From: RXIX01 sp003989075 | Lineage (GTDB): Bacteria; Pseudomonadota; Gammaproteobacteria; Competibacterales; Competibacteraceae | DNA: 28,463 bases | NCBI GenBank assembly: GCA_029780415.1 | Contig: JAKOYN010000116.1 | Span: 1-28,463 of the forward strand | Reading direction: 5' to 3' | Shown here: piece after piece, positions 1 through 7,131 of the stretch | How positions within the stretch are numbered: position 1 is the stretch's first letter | Layout of the letters: each line of letters opens with the position of its first letter | The notes under the pieces: generated by a model | The model's input: the letters and a program-made list of their open reading frames with translations, nothing else | The model's database searches: none | What the model was told of the DNA's origin: nothing | Position numbers and translations under genes: made by a program

Positions 1-373
1 TTTTTTAATTAACTATTTGAATTTAAACAAATTTAAAAAAATTAAGCAGTGATCATTATTGAATTCAAAGCAGCAAAAAAATTATTTATTTGCCAATTAA
101 GCAGTTGCAAAAAGAGCACACACCGTGCTTTCATAATCCCCAATGCTGTATAGCAGTAAGTTCCTGCCATAGACCGGACGCGGCTTCCGCACCGATCTAG
201 GAACGTCAGGCGACACCGGGCCTCCAGGCTGGCACCCCTGGATCCGGAGTTGCTTAGGTTGGACCCGCGGCGACCGGGAATCATCCCGCCCGACCCTTGG
301 AAGGGTCATCGCCGACTCGGAACCCGGGTCCATCGAGCACTTACAGATCGTACTGATCAAGATGGAGGTTCTC
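1..373. other. AT-rich leader region upstream of the transglycosylase
   Basis: No convincing gene is visible. The first 110 bases are strongly AT-rich, unlike the GC-rich remainder, and hold an 11-base direct repeat (AATTAAGCAGT at 40-50 and 95-105). They also hold an inverted pair ATTTG/CAAAT at 15-19 and 28-32. A small perfect hairpin (GACCCTT/AAGGGTC, 292-298 and 301-307) lies in the presumed leader of the downstream gene. I found no well-spaced -35/-10 pair, so the promoter is not placed. Confidence 0.5.
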
Positions 374-1021
374 ATGGAATCCACGGCATGCATCAAGGAG
401 CGATTGACTCTGACCCTGAAATCGAGCCTGCTGTGCGCGGTGATGCTCATACCCGCAGTGGCGCTCGCCGATTCGCCGGAGACAGACCGTGTCGAACAAT
501 CGACCCTCGACGCGGTGCGGATTGCTCTGTCCGATACCGCCGCTGAGTCTTCCAGTCCCGCCACGTCTGCGCAGCAGCGCAGAATCAGCCGTCTCTCCGG
601 ACATATCCAGCGCAAGTACCGCGTATCCGAAACCAACGCTGATCGCATCGTCTCTGCGGCCGTACGCAGCGCCGAGCGCCACCAGCTGGCCCCGGAACTG
701 ATCCTGGCGGTCATTGCGGTCGAATCCACCTTCAAGGAACGCGCTGTCAGCCGCGCCGGCGCCCGCGGCCTGATGCAGGTCCTGCCCAGTGCCCACGGCC
801 GCAAGATTCGCGAAATCGGCGGCACTCATCGCCTGATGGAGGCAGACCAGAACATCCACGTCGGTGCGCGGATCCTGGCGCAATACCTTGACCTGCATTC
901 CGGCAACCTGCGCCGGGCCTTGCTGAACTACAACGGCAGCCTCGGTATGCGTCGTTCGTCCTACCCGGAAAAGATCATGCGGGTTTATAACGACCTGCGT
1001 CAGGCCACCATCGAAGGCTGA
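374..1021 (+). CDS. Small exported lytic transglycosylase (SLT domain)
   Basis: Predicted peptidoglycan lytic transglycosylase, cleaving the MurNAc-GlcNAc bond in the periplasm with 1,6-anhydro product. The ATG at 374 (215 residues) is preferred over the in-frame ATG at 362 because GGAGG at 364-368 sits just upstream of it. Residues 11-32 form a signal peptide ending in ALA. The C-terminal half is an SLT (Slt70-like) domain: the catalytic Glu is E117 in AVES, followed by RGLMQVLP (131-138), NIHVGARIL (160-168) and LNYNGS (184-189). No LysM or other wall-binding domain is present, so it is a minimal enzyme. It stands alone, followed by a hairpin. The cellular role (remodelling versus assembly of an envelope machine) cannot be told from sequence. 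Confidence 0.87.
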   Translation: MESTACIKERLTLTLKSSLLCAVMLIPAVALADSPETDRVEQSTLDAVRIALSDTAAESSSPATSAQQRRISRLSGHIQRKYRVSETNADRIVSAAVRSAERHQLAPELILAVIAVESTFKERAVSRAGARGLMQVLPSAHGRKIREIGGTHRLMEADQNIHVGARILAQYLDLHSGNLRRALLNYNGSLGMRRSSYPEKIMRVYNDLRQATIEG

Positions 1022-1034
1022 TACCGGATCGACC

Positions 1035-1057
1035 CCGCCCCACCTTGCGTGGGGCGG
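1035..1057 (+). terminator. Hairpin after the transglycosylase, possible terminator
   Basis: A perfect 9-bp GC-rich stem (CCGCCCCAC / GTGGGGCGG) with a 5-base loop starts 13 bases after the stop codon. The following bases (CCTTGTCCTTG) are only moderately T-rich, so intrinsic termination is plausible but not certain. Confidence 0.5.
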
Positions 1058-1194
1058 CCTTGTCCTTGATCGACACCCCACGCCACAGCGTACCGCCCAC
1101 TCGCCAGTTCCCCGCATCACCGGGCATCTCGCCTATACTTCCTGTTGTGCCTTCCTGTAACTTTCATGGCGACCCTTCGACTGGACCTTGCCGC

Positions 1195-1761
1195 ATGGAT
1201 CACGCAACCACCGATCTTTGCATACCGGTGAACATTCCTTCGAACCTGACAGACCCGGCCCCCGTGGAACGCTGGAATCCACCCCTGACCGGCGTGCTGG
1301 ATCTGTGCATTGCCCGCGATGGCACCTGGTATCACGAAGGCCGCATCATCCGCCGGGAAGCCCTGGTGCACCTGTTCGCCCGCGTCCTGCGCCGCGAAGA
1401 GGACGGCCATCATTACCTGGTCACGCCGGTGGAAAAATGGCGCATCCGCGTGGAACTCGCGCCTTTCCGGGCAGTGCGCCTCGACATCGAGGGCTGCGGT
1501 CGTAACCAGTCACTGCACTTCACCACTAACTTGGGCGATACGGTCACCGTTGACAGCGCGCACCCCCTGCAGGTCGAGTACCCGGTGCCCGGCGGCGAAC
1601 CGGTGCCCCTGCTCCTGGTGCGCGGCCGCCTGCAGGCCCTGCTCACCCGGGCGGCCTTCCTGGAACTGGCTACGCTTGGTGAAGCCCGCGAAGATGGTCA
1701 TTTCGGTGTCTGGAGCCGGGGCTGTTTCTTCAGTCTTGGCCGGCTCGATGATTCGGACTGA
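1195..1761 (+). CDS. DUF1285 family protein
   Basis: A 188-residue protein that I recognise as DUF1285, a conserved proteobacterial family of unknown function. Family-like segments are VERWNPPLTGVLDL (24-37), IARDGTWYHEG (39-49) and HYLVTPVEKWRIRVE (73-87), and the total length fits. No signal peptide or membrane segment is present, so it should be cytosolic. The reading frame is open back to a TTG at 1045, but that part overlaps the preceding hairpin and looks non-coding, so the ATG at 1195 is used. A TATACT box at 1134-1139 could be a -10, but no good -35 lies at the right distance. The next gene begins 17 bases after the stop, suggesting co-transcription. Confidence 0.8.
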   Translation: MDHATTDLCIPVNIPSNLTDPAPVERWNPPLTGVLDLCIARDGTWYHEGRIIRREALVHLFARVLRREEDGHHYLVTPVEKWRIRVELAPFRAVRLDIEGCGRNQSLHFTTNLGDTVTVDSAHPLQVEYPVPGGEPVPLLLVRGRLQALLTRAAFLELATLGEAREDGHFGVWSRGCFFSLGRLDDSD

Positions 1762-1778
1762 CTGAGGAGATCGCCACC

Positions 1779-3212
1779 ATGCGCCATGCCCTGCTAGCCC
1801 TGCTGCGCGCAGTGGTGCTCCTGCCGTCGATGCTGATGGTCCTGATCATCCGCGCCGCTCAGTGGCTGGTGGCACCGCTGGCCCTGTTGCTGCAACTGCT
1901 GATCGCCGTCCCGCTGGCCCTGCACCGAGTACGTCAGCCGCTGCGGCCACGCTTTATACCGATTGATGAAGTGGAATGGCCTGATGCTGCCTGGATCGAA
2001 ATGCGCAATACCAGCGATGCACTGAACGCCGATGGATTTGTTGTCGCCGGCGACTTCCGCAACACCGATCTGATTCAAGGCGCGGTGCTGTGGCTGCGCC
2101 TGTTCGGACAGCCTGGGCACGGCGTGGTCGCGCTGGCCGCACACCTGGAGTTCACGCACGGCATCCGCCCATTGCGGCGCTTCATCACCTTCGCCAGCGG
2201 TTTCACCGATGGTCGTGTTCTGGAAACCAACAACCTGGATCTGCCCTACAGCCTGCCCACACCAGCCTACCTGGCGCGCGTGCAGCTCAAGGATGTCTGG
2301 GACGCACGGGCGCTGTATAGCCTGCATAGCGGCCTGATCACCAGCCTGGGTAAAAACCCTGGCACGGACTGGCTGACCGGTGTCCGCCATGATCCCCTGA
2401 GCCTGCTCAGCCACAGCTATCAGCGCGAAATCGAAGCGCTAGCCCGCACCGGCTGGCTGCACCTGGACCCGGCCGGCGGCCCTTGCCGACTGACACTCCG
2501 CGCTGCGCTGCGCGGTGTCTGGCGTCAGGCCTGGCCGCTATCCAGCCTGTACCTGAACGCCGCTCATCGTCAGGCCAGCGCACTGCTCGCAGGTCACGGG
2601 CTGGATGTCGCCGCCTGCACCGGCAGCGCCAGTAGCATTCTGGTCGAACAGCAACTGCTGCCAGCCGCAACCACGGTGAGCACAGTCAAAAATGGCCATG
2701 ATCTGCTCCAGTCCCTGCTCCAGCGCATCGACGCCGAAGCCCTGCTCGACTCGGTCGTTGCAGAACTGGAAAGCGATACGGATGGAATGCCATGCGTCCA
2801 TGAATTCCGCTATACCTTCCAGGGCTATGCCGATCAGCCCTCGCGCCGCATTCGCCGCCTGTGGAGCTTTGAACTGCTCCTCGATGTCCGCGCCGGCCGC
2901 ATCGCCTGCACTGCCTGCGACCGCGATCACGAACAGGCCGCCGACAGCGCCGAATGGATCGCGCTCAGCGCAGAACCCCCGCTGCAGCCCCTGATTCTGG
3001 GCAGCGACGTGCGCGATCTGGACCAAATTCTCCCCATGGCCTGGGCACTGCTGCGCGAACAGGCTCCCGGCAAGCCGTTGTCCGCAGATTCGGCCTCGCT
3101 GTATCTCGGCGAGAATGGCCAGCCACGCTGGCAAATCGTCGCCTGGGGCAGCGACGATCAGCCGCTGCAGATCCTGCTGGACGCGCGATCGGGCGTCCGT
3201 CTGAACGATTGA
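1779..3212 (+). CDS. Membrane-anchored protein of unknown function, 477 residues
   Basis: I do not recognise this protein. Residues 5-49 are almost entirely hydrophobic and can form one long or two short membrane helices, followed by an Arg/Pro-rich turn. About 425 soluble residues follow, without catalytic motifs that I know. A CTAC pair (C-x2-C) lies in the C-terminal third. The start is well supported by GAGGAG at 1764-1769, right after the DUF1285 stop, so the two genes are probably translated from one message and may work together. Codon use matches its neighbours. The mixed alpha/beta composition suggests a folded protein rather than a spurious ORF, and no overlapping frame shows a better candidate. 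Confidence 0.75.
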   Translation: MRHALLALLRAVVLLPSMLMVLIIRAAQWLVAPLALLLQLLIAVPLALHRVRQPLRPRFIPIDEVEWPDAAWIEMRNTSDALNADGFVVAGDFRNTDLIQGAVLWLRLFGQPGHGVVALAAHLEFTHGIRPLRRFITFASGFTDGRVLETNNLDLPYSLPTPAYLARVQLKDVWDARALYSLHSGLITSLGKNPGTDWLTGVRHDPLSLLSHSYQREIEALARTGWLHLDPAGGPCRLTLRAALRGVWRQAWPLSSLYLNAAHRQASALLAGHGLDVAACTGSASSILVEQQLLPAATTVSTVKNGHDLLQSLLQRIDAEALLDSVVAELESDTDGMPCVHEFRYTFQGYADQPSRRIRRLWSFELLLDVRAGRIACTACDRDHEQAADSAEWIALSAEPPLQPLILGSDVRDLDQILPMAWALLREQAPGKPLSADSASLYLGENGQPRWQIVAWGSDDQPLQILLDARSGVRLND

Positions 3213-3310
3213 GCGCGCACCCGACATGGGCTGCTCTACAATGGCCCTGCCTGTGCGCCCGGATTCTGTTCCGGAACCTTTTCATCCCTTATCACTGAGG
3301 AAACAATCCC

Positions 3311-4243
3311 ATGCTGGAAGGGTTTTCCGCATTTGTCATCGGTTTGGCCGTACTGGCCATCATTCTGGTGTTCCTGGGTGTGAAGTCGGTGCCGCAGGGC
3401 ATGGAATACACCGTTGAGCGCTTTGGCCGCTACACCGAAACCCTGCGCCCCGGCCTGAACCTGATCATTCCGGTCATTGACCGCATCGGCCATAAAATCA
3501 ATATGATGGAAACGGTGCTGGACGTACCCTCGCAGGAAATCATCACCAAGGACAATGCCATGGTGCGGGTCGATGGCGTGGTGTTCTATCAGGTGCTGGA
3601 TGCTGCCAAGGCCGCCTACGAGGTCAATCAACTGGAGTTCGCCATCCTCAACCTGACCATGACCAATGTGCGCACGGTGATGGGTTCCATGGACCTCGAC
3701 GAGCTGCTCTCCAAGCGCGATGAAATCAACAGCCGACTGCTCAACGTAGTTGATGAGGCCACCACGCCCTGGGGTGTTAAGGTCACCCGCATTGAAATCA
3801 AGGATATCGCCCCGCCCAAGGATCTGGTCGATTCAATGGCGCGGCAGATGAAAGCCGAGCGGGATAAGCGCGCGGCAATCCTCACCGCCGAAGGCGAGCG
3901 CCAGGCCGCCATCCTGGCCGCCGAGGGCCAGAAACAGGCGGCAATTCTGGAAGCCGAGGGCCGCAAGGAATCGGCGCTGCGTGATGCCGAGGCCCGTGAG
4001 CGCCTGGCCCAGGCCGAGGCCCGGGCTACGCTGATGGTCTCGGAGGCCATCAGCAAGGGCAGTGTGCAGGCTATCAATTACTTCGTGGCGCAGAAGTATG
4101 TGGACGCGGTGGCGAAACTGGCAGCCGCGCCCAATCAGAAGGTCCTGCTGATGCCGCTGGACACCTCGGGGCTGGTCGGTACCCTGGCCGGGGTTGCCGA
4201 ATTGGCCCAGGAGGCCCTGTCCAAGACCGGAGCCCGCTCGTGA
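3311..4243 (+). CDS. qmcA: SPFH/Band 7 membrane scaffold protein, QmcA type
   Basis: A 310-residue stomatin/prohibitin-like protein. One N-terminal membrane helix (about 5-24) is followed by the SPFH domain, with typical segments VPQGMEYTVERFGRYTETL, RPGLNLIIPVID and VPSQEIITKDNA, and WGVKVTRIEIKDI near 155-167. A long Ala/Glu/Arg coiled coil then carries AILxAEG-type repeats. Such proteins form large ring-like scaffolds in the inner membrane, associated with membrane microdomains and proteolysis control. GAGGAAA at 3297-3303 gives a good ribosome site. The stop overlaps the next start (GTGA), and the downstream partner is NfeD, the standard pairing (qmcA-ybbJ in E. coli). The symbol is assigned by family and neighbour, so close paralogues are not excluded. 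Confidence 0.88.
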   Translation: MLEGFSAFVIGLAVLAIILVFLGVKSVPQGMEYTVERFGRYTETLRPGLNLIIPVIDRIGHKINMMETVLDVPSQEIITKDNAMVRVDGVVFYQVLDAAKAAYEVNQLEFAILNLTMTNVRTVMGSMDLDELLSKRDEINSRLLNVVDEATTPWGVKVTRIEIKDIAPPKDLVDSMARQMKAERDKRAAILTAEGERQAAILAAEGQKQAAILEAEGRKESALRDAEARERLAQAEARATLMVSEAISKGSVQAINYFVAQKYVDAVAKLAAAPNQKVLLMPLDTSGLVGTLAGVAELAQEALSKTGARS

Positions 4244-4734
4244 TCGACTGGCCGCTGCAACCGGTTTATTGGAACTGGTGGCTGCTCGGCGTCATTCTGA
4301 TGGCGATCGAGGCGCTCGTCCCGGGTTTCTTCTTCCTGTGGATGGGCGTAGCGGCGCTGCTGGTCGGGCTGGTGCTGGTGCTGATACCGGATATGGGCTG
4401 GAACTGGCAGATGCTGCTGTTCGCGACCCTGTCGGTTGGCTCGATCGTCGCCTGGCAGGTGCGGCTGCGGCGCCACCCGACCCGCACCAGCGATCCCCTG
4501 CTCAACCGGCGCGGTCATCAGTACATCGGCCGGGTGTTCACCCTGGAAGCAGCGGTCGTCAACGGCCATGGCAAAGTCCGGGTCGACGATAGCTCCTGGA
4601 AAGTGCTGGTCGATCAGGATTGTCCGGCTGGCACCCGGCTGCGCATCATCGGTGTCGATGGTGTGATGCTGCGCGGCGTCATCGACGCCCCGGCTGAACC
4701 GGCGCTGGCAGCCCATACCCACACTCAACCTTAA
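4240..4734 (+). CDS. NfeD family membrane protein (short, QmcA partner)
   Basis: A 164-residue short-form NfeD protein (E. coli YbbJ-like). It starts at GTG 4240, inside the qmcA stop codon, a 4-base overlap that implies translational coupling. The N-terminal half contains two or three hydrophobic helices (about 10-70) with WWLLGVILMAIEAL and the Gly/Phe-rich PGFFFLWMG turn. The C-terminal half (about 85-155) is the OB-fold domain, with GRVFTLEAAVVNGHGKVRV and GTRLRIIGVDG. There is no N-terminal ClpP-like protease domain, as expected for this class. The family is thought to bind its SPFH partner and form a membrane complex, but its biochemical activity is not settled. Confidence 0.87.
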   Translation: MIDWPLQPVYWNWWLLGVILMAIEALVPGFFFLWMGVAALLVGLVLVLIPDMGWNWQMLLFATLSVGSIVAWQVRLRRHPTRTSDPLLNRRGHQYIGRVFTLEAAVVNGHGKVRVDDSSWKVLVDQDCPAGTRLRIIGVDGVMLRGVIDAPAEPALAAHTHTQP

Positions 4735-4757
4735 CTCAAATTCAGACGAGACGAGTC

Positions 4758-5528
4758 ATGTCTTCGATTGCCTTGATCACCGGCGCTACTTCTGGCTTTG
4801 GCGCCGCCTGTGCCCGGCGCTTTGCCGCTGCAGGCTGGACCCTGGTGCTGTGCGGCCGCCGCCAGGAGCGTCTGGAACTGCTGCGCGCCGAGCTGGCCAT
4901 GACCGTACCGGTGCATACCTTTGCGCTCGATGTGCGCGACGAGGCGGCGGTTAATGCTGCCATAGCCACCCTGCCGGCTGAGTTTGCCGCTGTGGATCTG
5001 CTGGTCAACAACGCCGGTCTGGCCCTGGGTCTGGAGCCTGCCCAGCGTTGCGACATGGCGGACTGGCACACCATGATCGACACCAACATCAAGGGACTGT
5101 TGTACTGCACACGGGCGATCCTGCCGGGGATGATCGCGCGCGATCAGGGGCACATCGTCAATATCGGCTCGGTAGCGGGCACCTATCCCTACCCCGGTGG
5201 CAATGTCTACGGCGCCAGCAAGGCCTTCGTCAAGCAGTTCTCGCGCAATCTGCGCGCCGATCTGCTCGGCAGCCGGGTACGGGTGAGCAACCTGGAGCCG
5301 GGCATGGCGGAAAGTGAATTTTCGCAGGTGCGCTTCAAGGGGGATGAACGCCAGGCAGCGCAGGTTTATGCCGGCACCGAACCCCTGCGTCCGGAGGATA
5401 TTGCCGATATCGTGTTCTGGGTGGCGACCCGCCCGGCACATGTCAACATCAACAGCGTCGAAGTGATGCCGGTGTGCCAGGCGTTCGCTCCATTCGCAGT
5501 CAGCCGCAACCACCCAGACGGGAACTGA
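4758..5528 (+). CDS. Short-chain dehydrogenase/reductase, YdfG-like
   Basis: A 256-residue classical SDR. The Rossmann nucleotide motif TGATSGFG is at 8-15, an RR pair at 34-35 fits NADP(H) preference, NNAG is at 84-87, and the catalytic set is S138, Y151 and K155 (YGASK). The string GNVYGASKAFVKQFS and overall similarity recall E. coli YdfG (NADP-dependent 3-hydroxy acid/L-allo-threonine dehydrogenase), so that substrate class is the best guess but not proven. It begins 23 bases after nfeD and may be read from the same message. It converges on the wecA-like gene, leaving only three bases between the two stop codons and no room for a separate terminator. Confidence 0.85.
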   Translation: MSSIALITGATSGFGAACARRFAAAGWTLVLCGRRQERLELLRAELAMTVPVHTFALDVRDEAAVNAAIATLPAEFAAVDLLVNNAGLALGLEPAQRCDMADWHTMIDTNIKGLLYCTRAILPGMIARDQGHIVNIGSVAGTYPYPGGNVYGASKAFVKQFSRNLRADLLGSRVRVSNLEPGMAESEFSQVRFKGDERQAAQVYAGTEPLRPEDIADIVFWVATRPAHVNINSVEVMPVCQAFAPFAVSRNHPDGN

Positions 5529-5531
5529 GCG

Positions 5532-6689
5532 CTACTTCTGTTCGGTGACCAGATTGCCGCCACTAAAATCGGACATGCTCGCCGACACGGGAGTCACCAC
5601 AGGCCGGCGGCGATCCAGCCCAGCCGCCGCATCCCGCTCCTGGCACAGGCGCATCCATATCCGACTGGTCAGCCGATAGTAGATCACGAAGGCGACCAGG
5701 AACGTGTAAAACTGCACGGACTCGGGTATGCCGATCCACCAGGCCCCCGCCCCAAGCGCGCCGCTCGCGGCACTCAGAGCCAACATGCGAGCGGTCACTT
5801 GGCCATCGGACAGGCCACGACTGAGCAAGAGGTGGTGCAGGTGCTGGCGATCGGGATTAAACGGGCTTTGCCGGGCACGAATTCGCCGCAGCATGACCGT
5901 CACCGTATCCATCAGCGGCAATCCCAAAATCCACACCGCTGTCATCGGCGCCATCACCCGCTGCTCGCCCTGCGACAGATGCACGACAAACCAGCTCAGG
6001 GCAAAACCCAGCATCATGCTACCGGCGTCGCCCATGAACACGCTCGCGCGCGCCCGCCCGGGATGACGCAGGTTAAAGCACAGGAAACCCGCGATCGCCA
6101 GCGCCAGCGCCAGCAGGGTCTGAACATCCTCAACATGCATGATGGGCCCGGTCGCGGCCACGGCAACCAGCCACAGCACGGCTATCAGCGCCACGCCACC
6201 GGCCAGCCCGTCCAGTCCATCAATCATGTTGATGGCGTTGACCATGCCGACCACGCTAAAAATAGTGAAGGGAATCGCCGCCAGACCGAGCGTGACTGCG
6301 CCCAGACCAAACAGGTCACCCAGATCGTTGAGCTGGATACCTGCTCCCAGTGCCATCAACAGCACGGCGGCGATTTCAAACAGGAACCGGCTCGCTGGGC
6401 GGACTGCATGCAGATCATCGTAGAGACCGACCAGAGCCATCAGCCAGATACTCAGTAGGAAGATGGTATAGGCATCGATTTTCTCAGGCAGCAGCACAAT
6501 ACTCACGCTTGCGGCCATGCACATGGCGATACCACCAATCAGCGGCACCGGACGGTGATGGTGCTTGCGGGTAGAAGGATGATCGACCCAACCCCACGCT
6601 AGTGCCGGTCGACTCAGCAGGAGAATCAACCCCACGCTGCAGAAAAAGGCCATGAACAGCGCCCCATACTGCTCGGTGAATAGATGCAT
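5532..6689 (-). CDS. wecA: Undecaprenyl-phosphate N-acetylhexosamine-1-P transferase, WecA family
   Basis: A polytopic inner-membrane enzyme of the WecA/MraY superfamily that transfers sugar-1-phosphate (GlcNAc-1-P in E. coli WecA) from a UDP-sugar to undecaprenyl phosphate, the first step of many O-antigen and capsule pathways. The 385 residues carry the diagnostic acidic and His motifs in expected places: DD at 91-92, NMIDGLDG at 154-161, FMGDAGSM at 218-225 and the HLHH loop at 283-286. About ten hydrophobic helices are visible. The C-terminal 35 residues are polar and may be a cytosolic tail. A 442-base spacer separates it from cysNC upstream, so it probably has its own promoter. The exact sugar is not determined by sequence alone. 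Confidence 0.9.
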   Translation of the reverse strand: MHLFTEQYGALFMAFFCSVGLILLLSRPALAWGWVDHPSTRKHHHRPVPLIGGIAMCMAASVSIVLLPEKIDAYTIFLLSIWLMALVGLYDDLHAVRPASRFLFEIAAVLLMALGAGIQLNDLGDLFGLGAVTLGLAAIPFTIFSVVGMVNAINMIDGLDGLAGGVALIAVLWLVAVAATGPIMHVEDVQTLLALALAIAGFLCFNLRHPGRARASVFMGDAGSMMLGFALSWFVVHLSQGEQRVMAPMTAVWILGLPLMDTVTVMLRRIRARQSPFNPDRQHLHHLLLSRGLSDGQVTARMLALSAASGALGAGAWWIGIPESVQFYTFLVAFVIYYRLTSRIWMRLCQERDAAAGLDRRRPVVTPVSASMSDFSGGNLVTEQK

Positions 6690-7131
6690 CGGCTTACTCT
6701 TGAGTGGGTTGCAGACCTAGATTGCCACAGCACATGTGCTGCTCCAGCTTCTCTTATCGCACAATATGAAGGCGTTTATGATCGGCTTTACCGACATCTC
6801 AATCCTGGTTGTACTGAATTAAAACTTTCAAACTCAGCAAGTTCTCGGAAGTGAGCATAATCGACCAGCACCTTCCATGCAACTTGATCAATTCAACCAA
6901 GGTCAGGATCCACACCCGTTCGCATCAATTAGATCCTCAACATTCATCAAGAATAGTGCCTTTTTGTCTCCTTACAATAACAAGTAATGTCTCATAAAAA
7001 ACACAACGGGTCCTGCCATTGCTGAACGCAGGTGCCTGAAATTCACCCATAATTCCGCGGGTCGGACTTTAACCTGACTTTTTTAGTCCACAGGAGCGGT
7101 CCAAGCCCAACCCACCAACCGGGGCAGCGCC
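6690..7131. promoter_or_regulatory. AT-rich intergenic region upstream of wecA-like gene
   Basis: 442 bases without a convincing gene, lower in GC than the neighbours. A perfect 14-bp palindrome (CAGCACATGTGCTG, 6728-6741) starts 39 bases upstream of the wecA start and could be an operator. A shorter palindrome TTGATCAA lies near 6885. Just after cysNC, a GGACT/AGTCC pair brackets T-rich sequence around 7060-7092 but does not make a clean terminator. I could not place a convincing -35/-10 pair. Confidence 0.4.

Noticed and set aside
1045..1194. Possible longer DUF1285 protein starting at TTG 1045
   Set aside because: The extra 50 residues overlap the hairpin after the transglycosylase, show no family similarity, and lack a ribosome site.
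3213..3310. TACAAT box and a 5-bp stem (CCGGA/TCCGG) between the unknown gene and qmcA
   Set aside because: TACAAT looks like a -10, but no acceptable -35 lies 16-18 bases upstream, and the stem is too short with a weak T-run to call a terminator.
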